Origin: Actinernus sp. WN-2022
Taxonomy: Eukaryota; Cnidaria; Anthozoa; Actiniaria; Actinernidae
Length of the DNA stretch: 64,000 nucleotides
NCBI GenBank assembly: GCA_030867875.1
Contig: JAOWCC010000286.1
Span: 868,001 to 932,000, forward strand
Direction of reading: 5' to 3'
A program made the position numbers and the translations under genes. Positions 24,463 to 36,509 of the stretch are shown here, piece after piece (the first letter of the stretch is position 1; every line of letters begins with the position of its first letter). The notes under the pieces were generated by a model. The model did not search any database. It was not told where the DNA came from and saw only the letters and a list, made by a program, of their open reading frames with translations.

Positions 24463-26414
24463 GTACTGAACATTTGAGCACACTTCTTGTATTTAATTCG
24501 GACTGAAGACATACACATCAAGTGATAGAGGAAGCTCTATGGTAATTCAGTTTGGCAATGGACTACCAAGTGCCAAGGACCTGTCCTGTCCCTTCCCCGG
24601 CTTATGCAGCAAAAGTGTTTATTTATATGTAAGCCGCAGAAAACAATGGCAAGGTATAGCTTTTCAGTTTACCACACCAGTTTAATAGACCAATATTCAT
24701 TATTGCAACAGAAAATACATGTACATGCTTAGATTCAGTTTTCATTTGTTTTGGTGACATGTTTTTATTTCTTCTATTTTTGCAATTAATTAATTTTAGA
24801 GTTGAAAATCAGTTTATAAAACCTTTGATTTAAAATCAAAAGCAAACAAAATATGCACTCATCATCAGCATGCATCAGGAAACGATATCTATTTCCTGCT
24901 GTAACCTTGCCTCTGACTCAAGTTCGTAAATCCAATTATCAAACTCATTAATAATTCAACAAGCAAAATTTAACAAAGGAAATCACTGTTTGATAAGTGA
25001 TCTGTAGATATGATACAAATTTCATCCCGATTTACATAAACTTTTGCTTTGATTTTCTCGGCCAAAATAAGTTGTATCGCCATGCAAATAATCGAAACCA
25101 TTACTCTATTATTTTTTACATCTGAGATGTTTCATAAGTCAGATACATGACTCGTGTCCGTGCTTTATGGGATTTAATTACATAAAATTAAATAAAGCAT
25201 CAGGCCACATCTTTCTATTTGGTTCATAAAGGCACCCCATCAAACAACCAAACTGCAACAGTCGCAGGTATGGTAATAACAATAATTATTTATTCATTAT
25301 ACATATAGTTACTAATTAACAATAGGTGCTACCTTTAATATGATCCAAACTTCTTATTTTGTGATGCCTTGGTATCTTGTATAGTATGTGCTGCATCTAC
25401 GATACAGAAGAATTGAACTTATTTTAGTCGAGAGCCATTACCATCAGCCAATTTACTGTCCCATACTTAAAGTCTGAGACAACATATGCATGAATTGAGC
25501 TATATGTAGATCTTGAGTTTTTGCAACCAAACTTAGAGCACCCAATCAAATCAATGTAGTTATAATAGACAAGTTGTTTTTCTTACGTATATCTCGGTTG
25601 ACTATATTTCCCAAAGCACTTGACCAACAGGACGAGCAAGTGAAGTGAAGTTCGTTGTTTTGATTAATTGTAATGCTTATGTTTTTTTTTTCAGCAGACA
25701 ACATTGTATTACCAATTATGCAGTAATGGAATAAAACGAGGTTGGGTTAACTGAACCTGCTTCTGAGAGCTGGTACATTGCCAATACATTGGCACCTGTC
25801 CAATGGCTGAGTGTAATGGTAAAGGGTTTTTGTTTTTGCCTCATATCCAGAGTTTCCAAGTGGGGCGGCCTTCACCTCCTCGGAACGTGGAATAGTACTG
25901 GCTATCCAAACAATGCCTAACCCTGAAACAATACAAACCCTAACCCTAAAACAATGGAATTCTTTGTCAGTGCAGTCCAATGGGGTCCAAATAAAATGCA
26001 AGGTTTTGGGAGGTGAAGGCCTCCTGTTCCAAGTCACCTTCATGTATATTTAAATTGTAGTCAGTCAGGCTCAGCAAATGTGAACCTTTATACATACATT
26101 TGTACCGGTACATTTTCATTCAATATATATATGACTTTACAACACCCTTACTTAATCATTGCTGTTCATCATTGGACTTATACATATAACTTTACTTATA
26201 TTTCAATAATGCAAATTATTATTTGCACTAATTTAATTTTCAACATGGAATTAGAAAAATTAAATTTCAAATTTTGCATTCATTTCATTATTTGAATTTG
26301 CTTGAGTAGCCTTGCCATCAGAAATCAAAAACTTTGGCAAGTAAAGTTTATATTCAAGTAGAGCACAAACAGAAGAAAAACCGCAGGCGAGTATCTCTGA
26401 CTGGCTAAACTGAG
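24463..26414. other. Non-coding stretch
   Basis: No gene recognised. Includes two CCCTAA-like units near 25936-25950 within a short repeated context. Confidence 0.4.
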
Positions 26415-26597
26415 GAAAAAAGGTTTAAACGTGTGAGGCAAATCAATGGTGGTGGTTCAAGAGATGTTTTCCTCAGTGGAGATGGTATAAAAGTTGAGGA
26501 AATTGAGTTTGCTAGAAACCTCTTTACCCGGATGGAAATTCCAAAGGGAAAGCAGTGGATTTTTGCTCTGATCTGGAAAACTTTCAAGTCAATGTAA
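26415..26597 (+). pseudogene. Decayed exon with RQINGGGSRDVF motif
   Basis: An open stretch from about 26415 to a stop at 26595-26597 has KRFKRVRQINGGGSRDVFLS and then NLFTRMEIPKGK. I associate the R-x-INGGGTR-x-VFL pattern with a cnidarian expanded gene family, but cannot name it. Downstream open stretch 26829-27113 (KESKKARLLQPD ... YIEIHVDQDY) may be another exon of the same relic. Confidence 0.3.
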
Positions 26598-27555
26598 TCG
26601 TCTCTATAGAAGACAGTGAAGGCAAGAGCTTCCATTTACAATCAGGAACAGACATATTCATGATAAACTGAGGGTGGGCTTTCGCATTCTATGCTTTGTG
26701 TACTTTTTCCGGCGTACCATTACATTTTGTCAACTTGTAATTGGACGACTTGGTATGTTTGCTTCTTTGTTCAGTGGTATTAGCTTTGGGCCTTGCACTA
26801 GGCCTTGCACTCTACACGTGGCTGATACATGTACTACTCAGCAGGACTTTCTCAGAAACTCAATCTGATCCTCTTATTTGGCGCTTCGACTACATTTACG
26901 AAATGGATGATCATAATCGGTAAGAATCCCCATTCCTGGCGCCAATATTTGTATTTCACACCTTCTAGAAAGCGGTCATGCGATGCACATGTCCAGGCAA
27001 AAGAGTCGAAAAAAGCAAGGCTATTGCAGCCAGATGTAAGTAGCAAGAAATACATTGAAATACATGTTGACCAAGATTACCGTATCTTCGTTGTAGAAAA
27101 TGCGTCTGTATAGATTATATGGCAAGAACCAGCCCTCTCCAAATAAAGTCCACGTAGCAAATGGGCTTATGACATGGTCGAGGAAGAAATGGCAAAAGAT
27201 ATGGGAATTACCACTACTACCGCGGAAGTCTATGCGATAGATTGTATGGTTGTTGGAAAGCCTCTGGATCATGACCTTATGGCTAGCTACCTTGGAGTCA
27301 TCATGGTAGCAATTGTGTGAAATGTGGCTAAAGGGTTAATTCTTGCAATCATCACCAACAATGAAAGCTAATCAGGGAAAAGTGGACTGCCAAGTAGTAA
27401 GTGAAGACCATAATCATTTGTATTTAAAACTGTATAGTTTATAAAACCTATAGCAAATAAACTAAAAGTTAGAATGGTATAGAACAATGATAAAAAACTG
27501 AACAATTACTGGTAGAATCAGTGCTAAAGGCTTAGAAGAAGAAAAAACATAGAGA

Positions 27556-27625
27556 GAGGATATTACACGGTGGTGAGAAGAAAAAAATCACGAGTGAGCA
27601 CAGCGAACGAGTGAATGTTTTTGGA
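27556..27625. mobile_element. MITE fragment, GAGGATATTACACGG family
   Basis: GAGGATATTACACGGTGG then CGAGTGAGCACAGCGAACGA. The same terminal motif family recurs at 53826-53947, where both ends are present. Confidence 0.5.
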
Positions 27626-28140
27626 TTTGAGAGGATAAACTTCATATCTTCAAACCACAGTGTCATGTTCTTTTTATTATATGGACAATTAAACTTCCCA
27701 AAGAACTGTTATCTATTCATTTTTTCATGCACGTTGGGATTCGGTGTAACCGGTTTTTGTTCTCATGGTGCTCCACTGTCAAAAACATTTTCTTCTGACG
27801 AATTGGCCTGAACAAAAATACGGTCTCATCCTTAACTGTGGGGCTCCCCCTAAGCTTACCAGGGGCTTGGTGTGCTCAACTTCGCAGATTGTGGCAGATC
27901 TTTTCCTCGCTGCGTTACGCAAATTTGCTCCCACCCCTCCCGCCCCTCCCGCCCATTGGGAAGTATGGTTGGTAAGTATTCCACTGACACGACATCAAGT
28001 GGTTTGCACATTTATATTCACAAAAGTAAAAACAAGGCGTCTAGACACAAGACTTCTTGGAGAAAAAAACATGACAGATGGTAAAGCCCCTCAGGTAAGA
28101 TAGGTTAGTACTGTATTTTGTTTTATTTACGAAGACTATA
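27626..28140. other. Non-coding stretch with short open frames
   Basis: No domain seen. A short open frame at 27872-28084 covers a tandem CTCCCGCC repeat (27938-27952). Confidence 0.35.
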
Positions 28141-28298
28141 AACTAATTGAGATTTTGAGACGCGATACCGAATTATATTGCCGGCCAGTTGGGAGAAAAT
28201 ATATTCCGTATTGGGCGGAGTCGCGCAATACGAAGAATATATTTTCTTCCAACGCCGGCAATATTAATTCGGTATCGCGTCTCAAAATCTCAATTAGT
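28141..28298. repeat. 158-bp near-perfect palindrome
   Basis: The left arm 28141-28213 begins AACTAATTGAGATTTTGAGA; the right arm 28226-28298 ends with its reverse complement. Arms are about 73 bp with a few mismatches and a 12-bp centre (GGCGGAGTCGCG). A weaker related palindrome with TGAGACGC/GCGTCTCA lies at 28685-28720. Confidence 0.85.
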
Positions 28299-29159
28299 TT
28301 TGTATCGCGATTCAACAGTTAAGTCGGGAATTGTTAAAAGAAAGAAGAGAATGAAGCACCAAACTTATTCTGATCGTAATTTCAATTCTCAAAAGGCGCC
28401 TAGTATATCTATGGCAACGGTTTCACGGCTTGAGTGGCGCAAACTTTCGCGACGTGTTTTGAAATCTCTTCAAAAATTATGAAAATTGTACTTTTAGCGA
28501 ATAAGAGTGTTAGATTTCTGACGGAACCTTACCTTTAGGATTGAATGATGCTTATCTTGTAATTTACAGTGTTTTGAAGGTGAAATTGTAGAAATCTTGC
28601 TGTTGAACAAACGACTTTTGACCTTGACCTGGAACCCATGTAACTGCAAGGGCTCGCGCAAGAGCCAATCAGAGGCTGGTATTCTGAGACGCAATACCAT
28701 GTTATATTGGCGTCTCAAAAGTAAACAAAGTGATCAGTGAATCGTGATACAAACATAAATGTGGAAACCACTTAACGTCACAGATTTAATTAGCATATAT
28801 TTAATGGCATAAAAATTGTCGCATGATTTTGACAATTTATATGCCTGACTTTAACAGGAAATAAAAAATGTTTGTGCTCTCCAAATTTATTTTTAATTGC
28901 ACAAAATCACCTGGGAAGACTAAAATTTCATAAAAAAACAGGGTCGATTATTTCATGGAGCCAAAATTGTTTTAGCGAGCTGATTTCCTAATATCAACCC
29001 GGAGCGCTCACCAGTATTGCAGAACTGGCAAAACAATAGCAGTATTGTCCAAAGGCAAGATGGACGTTGTGCAAGAGCTATTGGTGAAGCTGGTAGATAC
29101 GGTGGCCGAGAGCGGACATCAAAAGTCAAATTACAATAATTCTAAAGTTGAATTGTAGG

Positions 29160-29375
29160 AAGGCTCGAATTCAAACTGAATTTCGCTTTTGCCATTTTTA
29201 GCTTCAGCCACTTTGCCTTTATCGACTTTCCCTTTTGCGAGTTTCGCTTTCGCAAATGTTGCTTCAGCTATTTTGTCTTTAACTTACTTTGTCTTTATCA
29301 ACTTTCGCTTTCGCCATTTTCGCTATTTTGCCTTTACTCACTTTGCCTTTATCGACTTTTGCTTTTCGACCGAGA
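29160..29375. repeat. CTTT-rich imperfect repeat, Lys-rich if read on minus strand
   Basis: Repeated units of the form TTTGCCTTTATCGACTTT and TTCGCTTTCGCCATTTT. On the minus strand it reads as Lys-Val/Lys-Gly/Lys-Ala repeats (KVDKGKVSKGKIAK) with stops at the edges. No gene context supports coding. Confidence 0.6.
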
Positions 29376-30100
29376 ATTTCCAGGCGTCACTGGAGGCCAA
29401 GTGAGAGGGAGCTTGGTGCGAGAATTAACCACGATGTTCATTGCCACACTCAGCACTACCGCAGCAGTATGGATTTAAATTTCTAGAGTAGGCTCGATCT
29501 AATACAACAGAATATTCCTAATCTTTTTAAGGAAAACCAAGTAATTTAGAATGTTGTTATATGTATCAGTGTATGTGTGACGGGAAATCAAAGCTAACTC
29601 ATGCTTTGTGAGTATCTGTATTGAAATTACAATACAATGTATGGTAATTCAGTCTAGGCAGTACCTACATATAGAATTGATCAAACAGGAATGTTTTGTC
29701 CTGTTCAATCTTTTGAAATTAGTTTTTATATAGTTGCAATAAAATCTGGTGCTATTACATAATTATAGTCTAGATACAAAGATGTTAATTTATGAAGGCC
29801 TGTCGTATTCAAAATTATGTTTCTTTTTCCATAAAAAAAAATGCATTATCTTTAATTTCATGGTATAGAGTGCACGCATTATATCTGTGAAACAAAACTA
29901 AGCGTAGTACAAACCACTCAACTGGGATATCATTATCTTTATTGCAAGACATGCAATGCACTATAGAATAATAATAGGCACGAAAGTGTGCTATGTACGC
30001 GTTATGCCTGAATTCGTAATTTATTAGGTGTGCTATTTATTTAGTTGATAACACAATACTTTCATGCTCTAAATAGTGAGTAATTTGTTTCACAGATATA
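29376..30100. other. Non-coding stretch
   Basis: AT-rich, no coding domain recognised. Confidence 0.45.
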
Positions 30101-31150
30101 CAGTACCGCTCGCGAGTAACGTAACATTCACTCGGGAGTCAAATTTCTACTCGTTCTGACTCGCTACTCGCGAGTATTCTATTGTAGAATATTCATGACT
30201 TGACAGGTTCACTCGTTCGTTGCGAGTGGATGATTTCATTGTTTTAGTTTTGCCTTGATGCGTCGACTCGCGAGTGAAACGAGTATGATCATGAACGTTC
30301 CAATCAACCAGGCTAGCAAACGAAATATGTCGAATTCATTTGAGCTGTACGCGGTTGGTTTTATTTGGAAGTTAAACACAAACAATCAAAAAACGACAGC
30401 ACATCGAAGAGTGAGCTTTTACGGGAATAAACTTTCGCGAACTAGTCGGCGTATGCGGGGTGTTTTATTAAACAGTGAACAATTAAAATATGACAGCACA
30501 TCTAAGCGGCTTGGTGGGAATCAACTTTGGCTAACTAGTTGGTGTACGCGGGGTCAATGAAAAATCGACAGCACATCGAAGAGTGAGCTTTACGGGAATA
30601 AACTTTCGCGAACTAGTTGGGGTGTTTTATTTGGAAGTTCCCTGGTACACAAGTACTGAAGACGGAAATCTACATTACTTCACCAGAAACATGGCACCAT
30701 CTTGTCTACTTATCAATTAGCTGTTCGAGAAAATCTAAAACACTACTGGTGGTACAATACATCAAAAGCACTGTTGTCCTGCCCTTGAGTCTGAAGCTGG
30801 CACTATTTTGTCCATGGTTACTCTGACAGTTATTTTGTGTGTTTGACAAGTGGCAAATTGCTGATAGTTTCCATGCTGATGCCTCAATACTGACGGATTA
30901 AATATCTAGTGAGTAGTGTGTCTCGCTTTTGACGAGGTTTGATGTCAACTGTGGCTGCATAAAAACCTGTGTAAGGGATAACTGGAAAACTGTTAGCCTC
31001 CATTTGGCAAGACTACATGGACTTACTGTAGATTAGTTAGCGTTGGTATTTTTAAATTGCTCTGACTCGTTAGACTCGCGAGTAGCGAGTTACGAGTGAA
31101 AGCGAGTGCTATTATTTCTGTGGATGTTACGTTACTCGCGAGCAGTACTG
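30101..31150. mobile_element. 1,050-bp non-autonomous TA-flanked DNA transposon
   Basis: The left end begins CAGTACCGCTCGCGAGTAAC and the right end is its near reverse complement ending CGAGCAGTACTG; subterminal CTCGCGAGT motifs extend the similarity to about 85 bp. TA lies at 30099-30100 and 31151-31152. No transposase inside. An internal minisatellite is at 30397-30635. Likely mobilised by a Tc1/mariner- or pogo-type enzyme in trans (inference from TA target). Confidence 0.85.
30397..30635. repeat. Three-unit minisatellite inside the 30.1-kb transposon
   Basis: Units begin GACAGCACATCGAAG or GACAGCACATCTAAG at about 30397, 30491 and 30568, each followed by AACTTTCGCGAACTAGT-like sequence; unit length 68-94 bp. 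Confidence 0.75.
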
Positions 31151-31497
31151 TAGTGCATGCTCTCTTATATTTAATGTGATAATGTATATATTATGATAGT
31201 AACAAGCATGTTGATTCATATGTATTATACTGTCAGAAAACACTTTGGGCATTTGAGAAATGTTGAAAGCATGTTGCCTTCAGCTCGTTACTTTCAATAT
31301 TTTCCTTGTGTTTCGAAATGCCCATCATGTTTTCTGAAAGTATTGGCTTAGGCATCTTTATTTGTTAACTATTAATAATATTATTTAATATTAGTTACTT
31401 AATATTATTAATACTAATACTATTATTATGTGCAATTTTTATGTGCAAACAATTTTAATAACAGTGTTATTATTTGCCACATCTGACATTTGTGCAG

Positions 31498-31609
31498 TAC
31501 CAGAAAATATCCATAACTCCATGGAGGGACTTGGACATTCATATTCCAGAGAGTAGGGAGTGGAATGGGGATCTTCTGGAACCAAACAATAATCACCATT
31601 ATAATACTG
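31498..31609 (+). other. Exon-like stretch upstream of kinase relic
   Basis: Acceptor AG at 31496-31497 and donor GTACAT at 31610 bracket an open frame (ITPWRDLDIHIPESREWNGD, LLEPNNNHHYNT). Family unknown; position suggests the same transcript as the kinase C-lobe relic. Confidence 0.35.
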
Positions 31610-31716
31610 GTACATTTCTATTTGTTTCTATTTGTCAAACCACTGCTTTTTAATTTTACATTGACATTTTTTTCAATTAAGGTTGAGGAGCACACAATGC
31701 GAGCAAACTGAAAGAC

Positions 31717-32062
31717 ATGACAATGAAGACCAATGCTGGTGGGTCTAATACTGGTGGGTCCAATGCTGGTACATTAGCATACCAGCACAAGGAACAGTTG
31801 GATGGGGAGAAACCAACAAAAGCTGTTGATATTTACTCTTTTGGAGTGATCGCTGGTGTACAGCCGGGTGCCAGCATGGCATGGCATGACCTTCCGAGAG
31901 GTCAACAAGGCAATTGAAAGTGATAAATATCAAAGTTTTGATGAAGTACCAGAAGCTTGTCAACAGGTTACGGACCAATGTTTCAGGCCACCAAGGAACA
32001 GATCTCCCTTCACAAAACTTCTGCCAGAGCTTGAAGCAATGTGCGAAGTAGATGTTTGGTAA
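31717..32062 (+). pseudogene. Protein kinase C-lobe relic (TKL/Tyr-kinase-like)
   Basis: The activation-loop end GGSNAGTLAYQ is followed by EKPTKAVDIYSFGVI (subdomain IX, D-x-YSFGV). After a frame change near 31860 come FREVNKAIESDKYQSFDEVP and CFRPPRNRSPFTKLLPELE (subdomain XI with its Arg). The APE motif is lost (QHKEQL), a small GGSNTGGSN duplication is present, and the frame is broken, so it is a pseudogene or dead exon. Ends at TAA 32060-32062. Confidence 0.75.
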
Positions 32063-32610
32063 TGTTGTATTAATACTTCTTCAAGCTCTTATAAGCAGAA
32101 GTGCTGTGAATGGATATATAGCCTTTGATAGACTTATCCTAAGGCTTTTTTTTGTTGGTGCATAGTATTTCAACAATATTTTCCTTGGCAACAAGTAGTC
32201 AAATTGTTTTGTATATTCATGATTCACTATAATCAATGGACTGTTTTGAAATCAGTTAAAGTTACATAACTCCGAACAGTAATCAATGTTTAAATACATT
32301 TAGTAAGTTTTCAAAGTTTGAGGATGCCAGTATACTGATATGGTTATTGTCAAACAAATTGAGATAAACGTACTTCTCAAACTCATGAATAATCTATACC
32401 AGTCACGCCCAATCACCGATGTATACCACATCACGTGGATGCATTTGGATACCCAATGAGAACCTATATACCACTCACTAGTGAAAGGTGAATGTGGTAT
32501 ATACCACTTTACTAATACATATTCATAACTAATACAAACGTTATTATGTAATATTGCATGTGAAGAAGAAGAAGAAGAAGTAGTCACGGAAAAGATAGAA
32601 ATAAAACGAG

Positions 32611-32678
32611 AGTATGGCTCGAACCACCGACCTCATGAATGCCTACTCCGTGACATATCCACTACACTATAGGAACGC
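32611..32678 (-). tRNA. tRNA-like sequence (pseudogene)
   Basis: On the minus strand there is an A-box-like TAGTGTAGTGGATA and a B-box GGTTCGAGCC, spaced as in a tRNA. The acceptor and anticodon stems do not pair well, so it is probably a tRNA pseudogene or tRNA-derived SINE head. Confidence 0.4.
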
Positions 32679-34183
32679 TTGTTGAAATGATCCAAAGAAA
32701 TAACAATGACAAGTCTTGTGATCAATAAGTGTATAATGATCTATGAATACAGGTATTGTTTCAGTTGGTGAAGCAATTTCCAAAACTCGAGCTTCGTTTA
32801 TCATCAGTGGTTTGAAACACCTCGAAACACTCAGCCGAAGCGGACTCGTGCTTTCATTGTTCTCGGTGTTTGGTACCACTGATGAAAAACTAACTATTGT
32901 TTTGGGAAAAGTACATGAAGGTGTAGTGACTTTCTTACATTATAATTCTAAACAAACAATAGCCATAACATTACTCTGCTTATGTCTAATGAACAGTATA
33001 CAAATAGCACACCATATTTCCTAGATTAAGCCTGCACCCCCATGGATACATAATTAGAAGTGCCCCTATCAATTAAGTACCCCCTATATGTACCTTAAAA
33101 ATATCATCACTTTCAATGATGACAAAGACTACTTGGATGACGAAGGACTGAGTTAGGATTATTTTTCTGACTTATCATCTGGAAAAAAATTTGAGCTGAA
33201 TTCAAAATTTGGTAGTACTCTTGGTTAAACGTCCCCCTTGGACACACAATTTTAAATAAGCACCCTCAGCGTTTCATTGCAGAAATATGGTACATTGTAA
33301 TAACTATACTGTATAGAACAATTTGGCATATTTGTTTGTCCAGATTAATAAAAATAACACATTACTAACTGAAATAGCCAACTAGTATATACTCGAGGCA
33401 GTATTGAAACGGACTTCTCTTCCAGATGACTTTATGAATAAGTCAGCCTCTTTCCTAAATGATAGAGGGAGATATTCCAAGTCTTGATCAAAGGGAAATT
33501 TAACGTTCAAGAAATGGACATCAAAATCTTGAAAAGCTTTCCCCGTGTCTTTTCCACCTGTAATGTAACAACTTACATTGACAGTTTTTCAACATGTATG
33601 TTATAGCAACAGGCTAATGTTTTTCAACCTACATGTACAAAATGCTCATTTATTACAAATTTTGTATAATGCAGGTTGAAATTACTTATAACCATCTATT
33701 AATTCAAAATACATTAACATTTTCAGAAGATTGCATTCAAAGGAGAAATTTGAGTCCATTACACTCCTACATTACAATGTAATTTTCTGCTGTAAGTTGT
33801 ATTACTACTCCAGCTTTTTATGAAGCTGTTCAGTTGTTATCAATAAATTTTTAATGTGGGAAACCACGTTAGTGTACAGTGTTTCAACCATTAATTATAT
33901 TTGTGTGCGTTACGTTTTGGAGGAGCTTAATTGCAAGAACCATTTGGTTAACATAGATTCAGGAAAACAATAGAACAAAGAAGACATGACAACATGTAAG
34001 GTTTTGAGACCCACAATTCCCCTACAGTTTATTTCATTCTGTTTCTCTAATGTTTTTCTCAAGTGGGAGGGTAGTCCTACAGTGTTTTCCCAAAATCATC
34101 CAAATTTTCATATATAGTTTTATAATCAATCAGTGGTTTTCTAAAGTCTGAGTTTATTAATTCAGCACACATGAATGCATGTA
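32679..34183. other. Non-coding stretch
   Basis: No gene recognised; an open frame at 32743-33024 shows no domain and no flanking exon structure. Confidence 0.4.
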
Positions 34184-34300
34184 CAGTGGAATCCTGACAA
34201 CTCAAATCCTTGATAACTCGAACTTGATTCCACTAAATTGAATTAACTACTGTTTCCCCTGGATTTGCTTCACTATATAGTTACTTTCCAGGTGATCTCG
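34184..34300. mobile_element. Second pogo/Tigger-like terminus
   Basis: TA at 34182-34183, then CAGTGGAATCCTGACAACTC, a GATAACTCGAAC repeat and TTTCCCCTGGATTTG, matching the layout at 22563. The opposite end was not found. Confidence 0.55.
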
Positions 34301-34949
34301 GAAAGCGCGCAATGCATGATTTCCGTGACCGAAAAAAGAATCAATGCCTAACATGACTGCACGCTTACAAGCATGAAAATATGGCGGCCATTATGAAAGG
34401 GGTTCCACTTTAGATGCCTTTTTAGAGCTATTTCTTGAAGTAGAAAGTGCATTGCTTTAAAAGGAAAGACATGTGTTGAGATATAGTCTGTATAATTCTA
34501 GCCTTTGGTATATATACACTGTGACTTGGCAAAATCGACGAATTCTCCCTAGTGTTGTAATTTGGCTCAGGATCGGAGATGGGACAACATTCAACAGCAT
34601 GGCATTTTGCAACAGAATCTGAGTTGTTTTGGACCAAATAACCGGACACATTCTTCATTAAGGTTTGAAAAATAATCAACTTTATATGTCTTGATGTTTA
34701 TGGTAACAAATCAGCTTATTTTATTACTTGGGTCGATTTTTATGTTTTGGCGGGAACTTTGTTATGTTTACATCTAGCTAAGCTTTGCCTAGGGTATTTA
34801 AAAATCATGGAGCCGGCATTTTGATGTAGTTCAATTGATATGGCCGGTAATATAATTGGGTGCGTGCAGCATTTGCCGTGTGAATACTCTATTGTTGCCA
34901 TTCTTCAAACAGCTACAGTAAACTTCTTCGTCATTATTGTGAAATTCCT

Positions 34950-35126
34950 TCACATAAGCCCGAAAATGTGAAAATAAGACCCCGGGGAAGACCGAAAGAG
35001 AGTGCTTCGGAGGTGATTTCTGCATGTTTCCATGAAAAACTTGCCCCGAGTAGCCGTTCATCCAGGGCTAAAGCATTTATTGCCGAGTTATCTGCATTGT
35101 TTGCATTGTTTGCCTCGCATGAGTAA
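34950..35126 (+). other. Coding-like stretch with AT-hook motif
   Basis: The open frame contains RPRGRPK (34977-34997), a match to the AT-hook core, followed by Ser/Ala-rich sequence to a stop at 35124-35126. A different frame continues at 35032-35619. Unrecognised; perhaps one frame-broken gene. Confidence 0.3.
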
Positions 35127-35619
35127 ATTAGTCAAACCATGGGAGTTTTTGCTTGAAAGTGCTAACACTTCAAGAGGGCTACAGGTTCGCCACATTGCTT
35201 CTTGTTTTGAGGAAACAAGGGATGCATTATTGCATAAGTATCCCGAAGTAGCAGACCCTTTTTTTAACGAATGCCCAACCAGTAAGCCATCTTCATGCAA
35301 CTGTCATTTTGGTGATAACAAGCAAGTGATGGCTTTTGTGCAGAAAAACAAGCATCTCGTGTGTGAATCTATCTTAAAAGGAGAGAATGAAGTTACTTTT
35401 AAGGACATTTTTATGCCAATAGTGTATGAAAAACACAAAGGAAGATTTTTAGATTTTGCCTGTGGGCTTGTGGGGTCACTGTGTATAAGCCAAAGGGATA
35501 CACAAGACATTTTACGAAACACATTGGGGAGGGGGGGAATTTCTGAAGTGTTGGGGATTAATATCTTCCCCAAAAACACGCTAAATTCTAATTCGATCTG
35601 TGGTGCCGTGTACAGCTGA
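35032..35619 (+). CDS. Unrecognised protein, 195 codons
   Basis: A long open frame for this AT-rich context, ATG at 35032, stop at 35617-35619. Composition is protein-like, with a Cys/His cluster (SSCNCHFGDN) and FLDFACGLVGSLC. No domain recognised, and the first 30 codons overlap the AT-hook frame, so the true N-terminus is unclear. It may be a domesticated or dead mobile-element ORF. Confidence 0.35.
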   Translation: MKNLPRVAVHPGLKHLLPSYLHCLHCLPRMSKLVKPWEFLLESANTSRGLQVRHIASCFEETRDALLHKYPEVADPFFNECPTSKPSSCNCHFGDNKQVMAFVQKNKHLVCESILKGENEVTFKDIFMPIVYEKHKGRFLDFACGLVGSLCISQRDTQDILRNTLGRGGISEVLGINIFPKNTLNSNSICGAVYS

Positions 35620-35844
35620 ATTATGTATGGTAATTAATCATTGCAACTTAAAGTGGAGCAAAGAGAATATAAGTAAGAGCGCACGGGCAGAGATTGTCCT
35701 CGGACGGCGGATTTTAATGATGAAATATTTTTTAAACTGATTTTCAACATGACAGAACGCTGGTTTGATTGCTTTCTATTTCATTATGGTTTCAAACTCC
35801 TTAACAAAATGTAAATAACCTAGCTTAAAAAAGTCAGATATATT

Positions 35845-36095
35845 GAACAATTATTCACCAATGTGAAGGTGAATAGTGATGGATATTTATCTCGCCGCAA
35901 ATACCAACACTGATGTAAATAATTGTTTTAGTATATACCACACAAATGAATAGCCTGCGACATATGGACAAACACTCGCACAAGGTGATCGCTGCTTCGC
36001 TCGGATGTGAATAGCAAAGGATATTCACCTCCAGAGTAGCCAATCTTGGCTGAAAAGCACTATTCACTTGTGTGGTATACACTAAAGTACAATAT
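35845..36095. mobile_element. MITE-like repeat with GTGGTATA ends
   Basis: Contains TATTCACC, GAGTAGCCAATC and TTCACTTGTGTGGTATACAC; a related copy lies at about 53964-54050 (GAGTAGCCAATCAGAGCGC, TTCACTGGTGTGGTATA). Internal segments pair imperfectly. Confidence 0.5.
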
Positions 36096-36202
36096 TCCAA
36101 CAAAAGCCCTGTTACCAGATTGGTACTTGAAAGAGTTTGCATTTTATAGTTTCTCCATTCTTTCCTTGAATGCTTGATGCAAAATTCTGCTTAACTTTAC
36201 AG

Positions 36203-36509
36203 CTCTTACATGCTTGTTTGGAATTCTGAATTAGGTTCAAAGAAACATGCTGAAAAGCTAATAAATTATCGGACTAGATCTCCCAAACCTGTCAAGGCAG
36301 CTGATTTGAATGCCCCACAAACAATGCGTAAAGGCTCCTCAAATTCTGAAAATACACCGAATCAAAGTAAGAAAACTGAAGATCCTCAAAAACCCAAAGG
36401 CACAAATGTGGAAACGTGCAAGAAAGGGAAACCACATCATATGTATATGTATACTTGGCACAACGCAATTGGCTCAAATACCATTGTAATTGGAATGGTT
36501 TGTTTTTGA
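36203..36509 (+). other. Possible exon, Lys/Ser/Thr/Pro-rich
   Basis: Acceptor TTTACAG ends at 36202; the open frame (MLVWNSELGSKKHAEK, then basic low-complexity) runs to a stop at 36507-36509. Unrecognised. The next exon-like block is at 37122. Confidence 0.3.

Noticed and set aside
25920..25960. CCCTAA repeats that look telomere-like
   Set aside because: Only two or three scattered units, not a (CCCTAA)n array; consistent with chance or an old repeat.
27872..28103. Overlapping open frames as a small gene
   Set aside because: Pro/Ser-rich low complexity over a CTCCCGCC repeat; no splice or domain support.
32743..33024. 93-codon plus open frame
   Set aside because: Mirrored by open frames on the other strand and surrounded by repeat-like palindromic motifs; no family resemblance.
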